64,000 bases of DNA from Tetracladium setigerum. Lineage: Eukaryota; Ascomycota; Leotiomycetes; Helotiales. Where the stretch lies: assembly GCA_031472005.1 (NCBI GenBank), contig PZJY01000002.1, positions 1,178,001 through 1,242,000 of the forward strand, written 5' to 3'. Below, in pieces: positions 35,132-45,893 of the stretch; the first letter of the stretch is position 1; the number at the start of each line of letters is the position of its first letter. The notes under the pieces are model-generated. The model was given only the letters and a program-made list of their open reading frames with translations, searched no databases and had not been told where the DNA came from. Both the position numbers and the translations under genes were made by a program.

Positions 35132-36484
35132 ATGGCGGCGGCGGCGGAGGATTGTTCAAGACCAACATTTTCGGAACGACAAAAAGGCCTGGCACAAGTG
35201 GAGGAGTCAAAGTAAAAGATCCACAGTCTCAACTGTCGCCAGATCCAGCATCAGGACTGCTGGCGCGAAAAACCTCATTCCGTGGGCGTTTCAATTCAAC
35301 TCCAACCCAAAGCTTCTCCCCCGAGAAACGGGCACCTTCAACTCAACATACAGACGACAGCTCGCCAGTAGCACTCGAGCGCAAGGCATCCCATTCGAGG
35401 ACGAGTAGCAGCGCTCCCAAAGACACGGCCAGTACGGTGCATCCAATCTCGAGACGAGACTCCCACACTCCAGCACCCCTCTTCCCAACATGCTCGCTCG
35501 GCCAGGAACCTCGTACTCTACCTTTGGCGCGAATGGAGGAGGACCAGGAGTTGTGCCACCGGCACTTCCAAGTCCAACTCTCGAGAATATCACATATCTT
35601 CACATCCAAGAAACATCTTCGAAACGAATATCAACCTTGGATTATCTCCGGAAAGCGTATGTGTCTCAAACATCCAGCAAGCCGTCAAGGACGGAAGATA
35701 GTTTGGAGGACAGCTTTCGCACATAGAATGCTAACTGATGTCTAGACATGAGGGCCGAGTCTACTGGTTTAACACATTATTATTCAATAAACCCGATTTA
35801 CAACGTATGCCCTATTTTGACTCCCGAAAACTCGCCCGCCGTGCCACAAACTACCTCCTACTCGGACTGTCTCTCCCAACCGTTCTCGACCTTAATTCCT
35901 CGAACCCCACCGAGTTTCTCCGGACTTTAAATGCGCTCCTCACAGAATTTGAGTCCTTCCAGTCAATACATCCTCCAGACGGCTCTTCATCCTTATCGAG
36001 GGCGAGATTCCCTCAGATGTTCAAGCGGGCAACAACGAGTGCAGGAAAAGGAAGAAGGGCAAGTTCTGCAGCAGATATAGGCCTTCCGATGGGAAACGAC
36101 TCCCACGATTTCAAGAGTACGAACGGTCCTGGTTCCGCAGGCGCAAACTCAACCACTTCATTCACTATGGGCGAAACGGACCTCTTGCCAGGAGAAGAAT
36201 ACACATATCTCCTGACGCCTTCGCTGCCATTCGATCCGGACTTCTACGAGACCTTTGCAACTCTTTGTGATGTTTTGATTGACTGTTATACGCGGCTTAT
36301 GACTTTAGTATCAGGTCCCAGAGAATGCAGTCCTTACATTGCTGAGATGTTTACAAAGGCGGATGCCAGGGTACGAAAGATTCTTGTGCAGGGTGTTGTG
36401 AAAGAGTTTGAGGATAGCAGCAGGGCTGGGGTGAAGGGTGAGATCGCAGGTGTCGGCAAGGTTGTCTTGGGAGGCCTCATGTGA
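35132..36484 (+). CDS. Conserved fungal protein of unknown function, frame-broken
   Basis: I recognise the conserved look but not a named family. The informative part reads LENITYLHIQETSSKRIST, LDYLRKA, then, after intron 35657-35745 (GTATGT...GCTAACTGATGTCTAG), HEGRVYWFNTLLFNKPDLQ, MPYFDSRKLARRATNYLLLG, LLPGEEYTYLLTPSLPFDP and ETFATLCDVLIDCYTRLM. The N-terminal 170 residues are Ser/Pro/Gly-rich. Two frame shifts are needed: one just after ATG 35132 (one more G gives M, six Gly, LFKTNIFGTTKRPG) and one near 35476-35479 (one more C joins HTPAP to PLPNMLARPGTSYS). With both, 421 residues result. A 74-nt intron 35432-35505 could replace the second shift but has a poor branch site. Confidence 0.65.
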
Positions 36485-37741
36485 GGAGGCGTCATTATTA
36501 TCATGGGTCGGGTTATATCATGGATTGGAGTAGGAATATATGCATTGGGTCGGTGTCTGGGAGTAGGGAATCTCTGGCATGAGATAATTGATTCACAGTA
36601 GGCTGTCATTACCAGAGCAATGCCGAATTATTGGAATCATTATAATATTATTTAGCTACCACCAAATCTAGCACTCAGCATCATTCATTGGCCAAACAAA
36701 GACTCGTTACATTTCAAACAAACAGAAAATATGAAAGGGAAAAAAGAAAGCTCTCCCCAACGTTCATCAGATACCATAACGCATTTTGTGTCAACATCGA
36801 CAGTATCGCTTTTTACACGACTGTCTCAGTGCTTGACTCTATTGGGTAATCATCATATGAACAAGCTTGAGTCCAGCTCCTTCGACAGAGCTTCTGAAAG
36901 ATAACGCTTTGGAGACAGACGATCATGACTTCTCACTAGAGAATCTAGCAAGGCCAGAGAGTGTGTGATGGCCACCTCCTCAACGAATCGTCCCACTTTG
37001 CCATAAGCTATGGACTGTTGTGAAAGAAAGGAACGTCCCGCGTCAAGAATAAGCCCCATCGAGTGACCTGGCTCACTGCTTGTGCAGCAAGACAGGCAAT
37101 CGCATAACTTTCGATCTCGACGAAAAAGCCTCCAACAACCAGAACATCCCCAAGACCTCAAGAACAGTCCTGTGACCTCCCGCAATTCCCGTCTCAAACC
37201 CAGTCCCAATGAATGTTGCCGAGAAGAGCGGACTCATATCATCATCCATATTGTCTCCCCAGGTCCAGACCTCGATTCCAAGATCGACGAAAACACAGTA
37301 CAACCGGCCACAGAGTGGAGAGAGCGTCGAGGATTTGGCAGAGGAGAAGCCGCAAGTGCTTCTATGGCGACGCGTTTCCGCATTCCTTCAAAATGAATTG
37401 AAGGGTGTCCGGGGACTTTCTCCCAAAGCATGGATGGCTACTGCTAGCCGAGACGCCCGAGGGCATCTCTGTTTGTGTGCTTCGAATGCGATTCTTTGAA
37501 CGGGACGTTGGAGAGACAAGAAGAGGAGAGAAAGAGTCGACCAGATTTTTGCCTGCATTTTTAAGCTGTGTCGGCCTTGGCACTAGCGCGAACAAAGTTA
37601 GAGCGGGGCCCAAGCGTCGCAACGCGAGGTCGCATCTCCAGGTACCAAGCTCTCGACTTGAGAGTGTCAAATTATCTACAAAATCTCACCAAAAACCAAA
37701 CTTCACCCTTCCGCCCATCGCCCTACAACCAGCTCGCGACA
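36485..37741. other. Intergenic region upstream of RAE1
   Basis: About 1.25 kb. Minus-strand frames at 36853-37209 and 37073-37303 look faintly protein-like (for example SPLFSATFIGTGFETGIAGG), but they lie in different frames and I could not join them or find a start. Possibly an unrecognised small gene; otherwise promoter of RAE1. Confidence 0.4.
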
Positions 37742-38934
37742 ATGTCGGGCCTATTTGGCACTGCTGCTGCTGCCCCGGCCAACCCCAGCAACGCTCTTGG
37801 AGACCTCAAGAATGATGTCGCCCTTAGCAACCCTCCCGAGGACAGCATCTCGGACCTTGCCTTTTCCCCCAGGCAGACTTTCTTGCTGTTGCATCTTGGG
37901 ACAAAAAGGTTCGCATTTACGAAATCAACGCGAGCGGAGGAAGTGAAGGAAGAGCAATGTTTGAGCACGATGGCCCGGTTTTGAGTTGCCACTGGTCACC
38001 TGTAAGTTTGCCCGGAGAAAATATTTGAGAAGACGGTTGGCTTACGAAGTATACAGGACGGATCTAAGGTAGTTGGCGCAGGAGCAGACAAAGCCGCGAA
38101 AGTATTGGATTTGCGTGCTGGCCAAACGACAGGAACCCAAGTAGCCGCTCACGACCAGCCCATTCGCTCCGTTCGTTGGTTTGAGTCTCCTAACAGCAAC
38201 GGCCCAATGATCGTAACCGGTTCGTGGGACAAGACGATCAAGTATTGGGATTTGAGGGTACAGACGCCGGTTGCTACAGTCCAGTGCCAGGAAAGGGTCT
38301 ACAGTTTAGATGTGAAGAAGAACTTACTGGTAGTCGGAACTGCTGATCGATACATCAACGTTATCAACTTGAGCGAGCCAACCAAATTTTACAAGACTCT
38401 TCAAAGTCCGCTCAAATGGCAGACAAGAGTTGTCAGCTGCTTCTCGGATGCCACCGGATTTGCCGTGGGAAGTATTGAGGGTAGATGCGCCATCCAGTAT
38501 GTGGAGGAAAAGGACGCCAGGTACACAAAATTTTGCCCCTTCTGGTATTTAGATACTCCTATTAACAGGCATACAGCTCGAATTTCTCATTCAAATGCCA
38601 CCGCGATCCACCACAAAACAACATGACCAACGTCTATTCTGTCAACGCAATCTCTTTCCACCCCGTCCATGGCACATTCAGCACCGCAGGCTCAGACGGC
38701 ACATTCCACTTCTGGGACGGAGTCGCGAAGCACAGGCTCAAGGGCTACCCCACCACTGGAGGTACAATCTCGGCGACAGCATTCAACCAGAACGGAAATA
38801 TCTTTGCATACGCAGTTAGTTACGATTGGAGCAAGGGCTATGCGAGCAATACACAGCAATACCCAAACAAGATCATGATGCACCCTGTCACCGCAGACGA
38901 GTGCAAGCCAAGGCCAAGTGTGAAGAAGCGATAA
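37742..38934 (+). CDS. RAE1: mRNA export factor RAE1/GLE2 (WD40), frame-broken
   Basis: Seven-bladed WD40 protein that binds the Nup98 GLEBS motif at the nuclear pore and supports mRNA export. Exons 37742-38001, 38057-38520 and 38577-38934. MSGLFGTAAAAPANPSNA starts the protein. DSISDLAFSP must shift frame to QADFLAVASWDKKVRIYEI; one added C in the five-C run 37866-37870 restores it and makes the total 360 residues. Later blades are intact: DGSKVVGAGADKAAKVLDL, IVTGSWDKTIKYWDL, LLVVGTADRYINV, NFSFKCHRDPP, YSVNAISFHPVHGTFSTAGSDGTFHFWD. The gene is essential and single-copy in fungi, and only one base is missing, so the break is most likely a sequence error. Confidence 0.92.
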
Positions 38935-39618
38935 ACGCGGTCCTGAAGGAGGAATCAAAAAAGATGGGAGGTTGTTCATAGACAACGAAGAATGGAAAAG
39001 GTGTGGAGGATCGCGTTGTAAAGTACCAATGCTTCGGGTTACGATAGGAACGGGATGGATATTACGACATGGCTTGGGCGTTAGGGGTTTGATCAAGCAG
39101 CGAATACCAGCACTTAAAATAGGGAAAACTAGTATATTCAGTGACCATCCATGGTTTTCAACAAAACACACTCTCCTCTACAAGCCCCAGTGAATGCTAG
39201 ACCTGATAATTTAACGAATAACTATTGCTAAATCATCTCCTGACGAGACAGACTACGAAAATTATACACTTGTTTAGTGAAGTGAAGTGAAGGCACTCAA
39301 TTTAGAGCCAAGTGTAGGAAACGATGCTATGCTCGTGAAATTCCTTTCCCTGTCAAAATCTAGGATACTGCGCAGGAGATCACATCGAAGCCTAACAAAT
39401 CAAGATTCACATTCCTACGGTGCTGCTTATCCCCCCACCCCCCTTGCTCATTCCTTTACAGAATTAAGATATACTGTACGCACTTCCGCCTTCCACTAAG
39501 AGCAACTTGTCGACGGAAGGAATAGAAAGGAGGCAGTCTAAATCTTTCATATCCCATGTTGAGGTACAATACAAGGCGCCCGCCAGAAACTCCAACAAAT
39601 GCAAGCAAAGCAATTCAA
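38935..39618. other. Convergent intergenic region
   Basis: 3' flanks of RAE1 and KEX1. No gene seen. Confidence 0.6.
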
Positions 39619-41702
39619 TCAGCTCTTCTCGCCCTCTGCCTGTTCACGCCCATTCGCCACACCATTGCTTGGTTTTTCATCCTCGTCGTCACTACTACCG
39701 CCTACACTGTAACGATCGTGTTCAATGTCCTCGGTCGGCGTCCTCACATGTAGCTCATCCAACTCGCTCTCATCGAAATCCGCGGTCTCAAGATCCCTCG
39801 TCGACCGTCTGTTCCTGAATGAATCCCTATAGCCACGGACTCTTGCACCGGCACCCCCAAGTGACATGGGCTCGCCGCCAAACAAACCCTTGTAGCCATC
39901 ACGCTTCTGACGCTCTCTCCAGATGTAATATCCCCATCCCCCAGCAGCGATGATGACAATGATGAGGACGATCTCTCCGGATTTGTAGTATGCATGCCAT
40001 TTTGCTGCATCGAGTTTTTCTTGTTGGCTTTCTTGGGCGGCGGTGCTATTTGGGTGACCACCAACAGAGGTTTCAAGGCCTTTCTCCCCGTCGATTCGGC
40101 TGTCTGTTGGAACTCCTCCAATGCTGCCAATATCAACTCCCATCACTCGGTCAAGCATATCTCGAGTCCTCCGGGCGTAATCGAAAGGTACCATGTGGGA
40201 AGAGTTCAAGAACAAGACGTAAGTAAGATTTCTGGCTTCTTGCCAGAAACCTGCCGCCTCTCCTTCAAATACCCAGTTTCTGCGTGGTGCCCAGGTACCA
40301 GGCGAGAGCTCAAAGCCTTTGCCCCCGTTCCATTGCATGTTGCCAATCATTTCTTCCGTCCCGATGTGGTTACAAATGAGATCTTCCGCCCCAGAGAATA
40401 GAACAATTGGAACCTCCTTAATGATCTCTGGGAGAAGAGTGATAGAAGGCTTCGATTTGGTTGCTCTGAAGGCATTGCCAACCGAACCATCACATTCCCT
40501 CCATCCCGTCCTCTTTCCTGGGTCGACGTGCAGAGCAGCTACAACATCTGGTCTCCGAAGGTATGGTGTAACATCCTTCAAATCCGGAGGCCAATTCATT
40601 CCACAACTTGGAGATGTATCCGTCAATCGGACATCATACATATTGATGCACATAGTCTCCCCATTGGAACCCTTGGTCTGGGTTTCCCTGAGAATACCTT
40701 GCAATATAGCCTCGCATATAGCCGAGTCAACATGGTCTAAGCCGCCATCCCCTTAAGCGACCCCATGCAGATTTCTTGTTGCGATTCCAATCTCTTTGCC
40801 GCATCACTGTCTCTTTTAACTAACCCCTTTTCGTATGCAAATGAGAGGTAGGCTGGGTACTGCTCGCCAGGCGAAATCCAGCCATTCCCAATCAATATCT
40901 TTCTGAGTTGCCACGGCCTTGAAGCCTGTTGGTTCTTGTTTCGATCCAGAATCGCCTTTGTGATATACGGAATGTGTTGACCAGCATACGATTCTCCAGC
41001 GATGTAAAGCTACCAATGTTAGTATCGCTATGGTAGGGGATATTGATTCGAGACTAACATCATCGCCCTCAAGCTCGGGAAATAGAGCAAAGAATTTTTC
41101 CAAGAATATGACGAACTGGTCGGCCATTTCTGGCAATTCGTGAACATAAGCATTTGTATCCACGAAACTGAATCCTGTCCCAACAGGATTATCAACAAAA
41201 ACGACATTCGCAAATTCGTCCCAGGATCCTGGATTGTACACAAGCTGTGGTTTCCCGCCTTCCTTCACTCTGTATGGGCCAATTTCCATCATTGCTCCAT
41301 CGAGGGAGCTACACCCTGGTGTTGAAGGCTGTCAGCAATGAAACTCCAGCCCAGAAAGAAATCACTTATCCACCATTGAGCCATATCACCGTCCGCTGTT
41401 TATTCGCGATATGCCTGTTGTGAAACAGCCAGAAAAAGAGATTGCCGTTCACCTCTGGATGGATCTCAATATGCCTGTGATGCCGAATTAGATTCAGGGC
41501 GAATTGACACGGGGAGGGTCAAGACAAACCCAGCGTGCATCTTCAGCAGCGGTCCATCTGGAGCTCCTGGCAAGGAGTGTATAAAATAGTCTGCGGCAGC
41601 CTTTCCATCGGCGAAGGCAAGGGGAAGCAGTGATATTGAGAGGAGCGCTGCCCATAGTGACGATAGGCTAGAGCTCGCTCGAGCTCCTTGGATGAATCGC
41701 AT
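39619..41702 (-). CDS. KEX1: Pheromone-processing carboxypeptidase KEX1, frame-broken, AT-AC intron
   Basis: Serine carboxypeptidase of the trans-Golgi that removes C-terminal Lys/Arg after Kex2 cleavage. Exons 41702-41530, 41474-41370, 41320-41059 and 41009-39619, 643 residues after repair. Signal peptide in the first ~32 residues (LWAALLSISLLPLAFA). GGPGCSSLDGAMMEIGPY is joined across intron 41321-41369, which starts ATAAGT and ends AAC. GESYAGQHIPY carries the nucleophile (Ser187); Asp is in FSGAEDLICN (about 390) and His in NSSHMVPFDYA (about 452). A transmembrane span at about 525-544 and an acidic cytosolic tail match Kex1 rather than vacuolar CPY. QQEICMGSLKG must shift to DGGLDHVDSAICEAIL; one base in the four-C run 40749-40752 restores it. 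Confidence 0.93.
41321..41369 (-). other. Probable AT-AC intron in KEX1
   Basis: A 49-nt intron, 5' ATAAGTG...CTGACAGCCTTCAAC 3' on the minus strand. Cutting exactly here rebuilds the invariant GGPGCSS. The donor resembles GTAAGT with A for G, and a CTGAC branch site sits about a dozen nt from the end, so it looks like a major-spliceosome AT-AC intron. The only GT-AG alternative (GTGGAT...CACCAG) stays in frame but deletes Gly-Pro from the oxyanion-hole motif. Confidence 0.7.
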
Positions 41703-42961
41703 CGTGAATTCGATTCACGGATCGAGTGGAAAAGGATTGTAAGTTCCAAAATGACAGCTGGCCGTTAAGTTCTCATTTGCATTGATGTCGTTTTTCCGAT
41801 GTTGTACAGTGTTTGTTTGTGTTGGTAGGAAATCTGGCCTCGCCCCCGTTGAATGAGACGCGGCTCCTGCACTAGCAGAGCATGCGAACATGCGCAGGTT
41901 GAAGCGAGACGACGACCTTTGTCGGAGAGTTCTAGCTGGAGACAAAGAGCTCCTTTCTTGCTTACCTTGGGAAGGTACTTTATCTTATGGCCTTGATTGA
42001 AAAGCGGCATTGACTCTTTTTATTTCAACCATTCACATTTCACATTCACATTCACATTCGCCATGTTGCGTCTGGCTCATCGTTGAGAAGCCAATCACGA
42101 CCAGCACATGGGGAAGGAGGGACGTTTTGATCAGCCTGAACTTGGCACCCAAGACGGGATTTGCATACAATAATCGGGATGATAGAATACTGTATTGTTG
42201 ATACTGTACTGTATCTAGGCACCTACTGTACTACTGAATCCATATGTCTGTTAACACGTGGAGAAATTGCATACGTAAGGTATTCGGGTACAGTACCCAT
42301 ATATCCTTCTGCATTTGCAAAGCTGGGCTTTGGCTGATCGTCAACCGATGAACCCTGGACCATTTCACTCACATAGTTACATAACTAGATACCTAGTTAG
42401 TACAGTAGTAGTTCTCCGGTTATGTCCAGATCTTGCTGCCTCTCCACACACTTAAAGTGCCGCCTTGGCCCATTATTTCCGTGCTCGAGTGTGTCCCATG
42501 CCGCACTCTTGGCATTGTTCAGTACGTACTGTACTCCGTCGTGCTCAAACACAATTTGCACATCACGACACATCTCGGGTTTAAGAAATTCCCAAAGCAC
42601 TTCTTCGGTCGATCCCACACGCTGGTGCTTCTTGGTTGCATTATTACATATTTGACCTTCCTGGCTGCTTTTTTTGACTTGCAAGAAGGTGTGCATTGGA
42701 AATTACTGAGCGAACTCTGTGGGCTTCGAGTAGTATAGATGAGAAGAGGGGATCAAGTGAGAACCGCCAGTGTGGGCTGGGTGCTTATCCTGTTTATGTA
42801 GTTGCTAACGCTAGCATAAAACTAGGGTTTTGTGCCCAATGCCATTTCTTACACATTGCAAGCTCTTGCATTGTAAGCTCGGCTCTGAAAACTGCTAAGC
42901 AACACGAAGACTCCATTCCTCTGGTGTGTCTGTTCAAGCAGATGGTAAGTGACCTCGGTAC
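41703..42961. other. KEX1 promoter and SFM1 3' flank
   Basis: About 1.26 kb. Contains a CACATT-type hexamer repeat near 42028-42062, and TACTGTACTGTA and GGGTACAGTACCC palindromic sequence at 42190-42300. A 99-codon minus-strand ATG frame (42397-42696) is possible but unrecognised. Confidence 0.5.
42397..42696 (-). CDS. Doubtful small open reading frame
   Basis: ATG-initiated 99-codon frame with ordinary-looking composition (segment EFLKPEMCRDVQIVFEHDG) but no family I know, no intron signals and no homologue recalled. Its upstream side is only about 265 bp from the SFM1 stop. May be chance. Confidence 0.2.
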   Translation of the reverse strand: MHTFLQVKKSSQEGQICNNATKKHQRVGSTEEVLWEFLKPEMCRDVQIVFEHDGVQYVLNNAKSAAWDTLEHGNNGPRRHFKCVERQQDLDITGELLLY

Positions 42962-43792
42962 TCAGAACAAATCTGCAAATCCTTTCTCCGAGTCCTTTTT
43001 GATCAATTCAACCATCCCCTATCCAAGGTTAGCTCCTTTGCCTCATACATAGATAGAATCATATCCGACATACCTCCGGCATGATGCACTCTCCATCCTT
43101 TCCTTTCACGTATCGGAACGGCATCTCGGTACTCTCGTGCTTGTTGATCCTTAGCTCGGGGTAGTCAATGTATGGAATCTTATCCAGCGGAGCTAGAAGA
43201 ATGTTAGATAGGATCATATATCAAAAGTGACTGACTTACTCTTCTCTTGCACCACAAGTCTGGTAACCCGGACAGCAGTATCGGTGGTCATCTGCTTCGG
43301 CCCCAGCCTGCGTCCTTCGAAGCCCTTCTTTCTCAGTTCAGAAGTCCTGTCTAGTCTTCGTTAGTCGTCTCAAGTAGAGGCTGTGATGCTTTTATCTTGG
43401 GTATACATACCCCGAGGTGGATCGTCACCTGACTAATGTTAGTCTATCAAGATCGCTGCGGGAATGAAGATATAGCTACCCAGAATTCCTCCAAACAAGA
43501 AGACATCAAATGTCTCTCCATCTTCTGGACTCAGCTCTTTTGTTGCAGAAGGATCAAGCAGGCAGACCCGACTCTTATCCTGCTCATACAAGACCTCGAC
43601 ACTCTTTCCATCAGCTTTGAAGCCAGGCACGCTCTTCAAGGCATCTGGCAAGGACAGTGTTGGTGGCACCGAAGACAAGCAGAAGCTTGCACCTGCTTCA
43701 TTAGATTCTCGCGCTATGGTGATATACTCCAACTCCGACCAAGGTCCGAGTTCATCATCGAGATGCTCGACAATGTAAGTCTTGGAAGCCAT
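42962..43792 (-). CDS. SFM1: SPOUT protein-arginine methyltransferase SFM1
   Basis: Methylates ribosomal protein uS3 on arginine in yeast. Five exons: 43792-43480, 43428-43411, 43350-43240, 43192-43074 and 43018-42962, 205 residues, matching the yeast protein's length. Motifs: YIVEHLDDELGPWSELEY, CLLDPSATKELSPEDGETFD, FGGILGDDPPRDRTSELRKK, RRLGPKQMTTDTAVRVTRLV, IPYIDYPELRINKHESTEMPFRYV. The second exon is only 18 nt and encodes DDPPR, the core of the invariant GDxPPRDRT loop. All introns are GT-AG. Divergent from the IGO1 gene about 1.2 kb away. Confidence 0.93.
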
Positions 43793-44984
43793 TATTGTAT
43801 GGATGGGATGATGTCTCCTTGAAAGGTTGAATCACTGCACCACCCAATGGCGGATAAGTGCCTAATTGGAAGCACGATAAGGGCGGATCCGGTTGTTGTC
43901 TGGTGGCAAGCCAACACAAATCTTCAGAGAACGACGAAGGTTGAGCTTGGTGTAACACAGGTTGCTGGAAAGTAGACCTAACGGGCAACAGGAGTCTCTG
44001 GTCTCTCGGGAGCAGTTCAAGATGTAAAGCTTAACCGCAATTATTCAAGTGTTTTGGAGACTATCCACTCTCAATAATGGGCAGCACAACAGCGAACAGC
44101 TCGACCTAGAAGCACAAAATCAGCAACGGACAATCTGCAATTTCTAGGGAGTGTTTTGTTCAATGATCTTGATGGTTGCAAGAGTCTTGTGATGGAGGCA
44201 AGCCAATTATGTCCTTCGGGGAAAGCCAAACTTGGGCCGTCTTTCACCAGTAAATAAGGAGCCCCAGACTCATGTAGCGCAGGTAAGGTTAAAGAGGGTA
44301 GGTAGCTTCAGCTAGGTTTGCGTTTGTGGGGAATGGAACAAGAGACTTTCTTACCTGGGAGCCTTTCTCGACAAGAGTTTGCCAGTGAAGGTGTATCAAT
44401 GGATCAGTAAAAAAAGGTCCGCAGGGAGTTGGATTGTCCACGTGAATATGATATGGGGAGTTTGAAGACAAAAAATTCGGAAGTTCTTGCAAAGTTGACT
44501 CGATCGGGGATTGGGTGGTCACTACACTACTAGGTAGATATTAAGCGAGGGCAATAGAAGAAGACCAAACCAGGACGAGCTGGGCTGCCATTCCATTCCA
44601 TTGATCTTAAAATGCCAGAATAATAAGCAGTCCTCAATCAATCAATCAAGGGTATTGCTTATACTTGTCATATCGATTGTCGTCGTCGTCTTTCGGGAGT
44701 TACCTGGTCGCATTACATACAGTAGGGATATTCGACACATATTCCACCTTCCGTCGGCAGTTCCCTCGCGAATCAACGTCTGACGTCCTCTGCCCCTCTC
44801 TTCCTGGACCCTGCCCTGTGTGTTAAATCGACCTGGACAACGCAACCACCTCTCCCTGAGCAACAAGAACAACAAACATACGCAAAGAAGCACATCTACA
44901 TCTCCTTCATTCTCCGTCGTAATCGACTGCCCATATACACCACAACCGACCCCTCCCATCAACACCGCCCAGGTTGATTCCAAG
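43793..44984. other. Divergent intergenic region SFM1 / IGO1
   Basis: About 1.2 kb of promoter DNA; no gene or specific motif that I can support. Confidence 0.55.
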
Positions 44985-45544
44985 ATGAACCCCCACCAAA
45001 AGAACAAGGTCGACATTGCGGTAAGCTTTCCACCATTCTTGACCTACGCTATTATCACCTCTATATCTCACGATGAGCATCCACGTTCTCTACTAATACA
45101 CACATTGTACAGTCCCTGTCCCCCGACGAGCAACGTCTCTTCCGTCTCTACGGCAAACTCCCATCCAAGGCCGACCACCTTGCGAAGCATCTCAAGGAGC
45201 GCAAGTACTTCGACTCCGGTGACTATGCACTCTCCAAGGCTGGCAAAGCCAGTTCTGTTGATACCGGCAGCGTTGGCTCTCAGCACCCTCTTCCCGAAAA
45301 CATCCCTCACCTCTCCTCGCCTGGCGTTGGAAGTGCCAACCAAGGGGGAAGTGGAAACGGCAACATCGTACACGCGGGGGTAAACGGTGGAACACAAGCT
45401 GGCAGCCCGGTCAAGGAGAGTAGCTACTTGAATCGAGAGACCAGCGCGAATGAACTGGAGGAGAAGGAGAACAAGGTGCTTGATCCCAAGCTTGGAAGCG
45501 TTAGTCCTCCAGCTGCGCAGGAGGGCATTCCTATCAGAAGATAG
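44985..45544 (+). CDS. IGO1: Endosulfine-family protein (Igo1/ENSA)
   Basis: Small phosphoprotein inhibitor of PP2A-B55, activated by the Greatwall/Rim15 kinase; controls quiescence entry and mRNA stability. Exons 44985-45020 and 45113-45544, 155 residues. The core LSPDEQRLFRLYGKLPSKAD is followed by RKYFDSGDYALSKAG, whose FDSGDY (residues 45-50, Ser47) is the invariant kinase target and phosphatase-inhibitory site. The rest is disordered Ser/Gly-rich sequence typical of fungal members. Intron 45021-45112 ends TTGTACAG and contains TACTAATAC as branch site. Confidence 0.93.
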
Positions 45545-45893
45545 GTTTGAAAATATTTGCTGGAGTTGGGCGAGCTGTATTGTGAAGTCTCTTCGACGTG
45601 AATGATGGATTGGGCACTGGCGTTCAAGGAATTATAGTTATGACATTTTGTATGGATTGGTGGGGCTATTGTAAATGTCTATGGAGGATCACCAAGTCAC
45701 GAATGCAACTTCACACAAAAAATTGAAGATCGATTTCATACTTCCTATCTAAAGGGTCTATTTCAAGGCATACATCTGTCTGTGACCGCCTTTGTGTGAT
45801 GGTGAATCATCTCTGGGCTAACCTTCCGACTTTTCCTTCCAGAAACGCCATGCAATGCTTGAATCCTCATTCCATAGGGATGAATTATGTAGC
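45545..45893. other. Convergent intergenic region
   Basis: 349 bp between IGO1 and MYG1 stop codons; nothing further seen. Confidence 0.6.

Noticed and set aside
36853..37303. Protein-like minus-strand segments upstream of RAE1
   Set aside because: They lie in two different frames. I could not find a start, splice sites or a known family.
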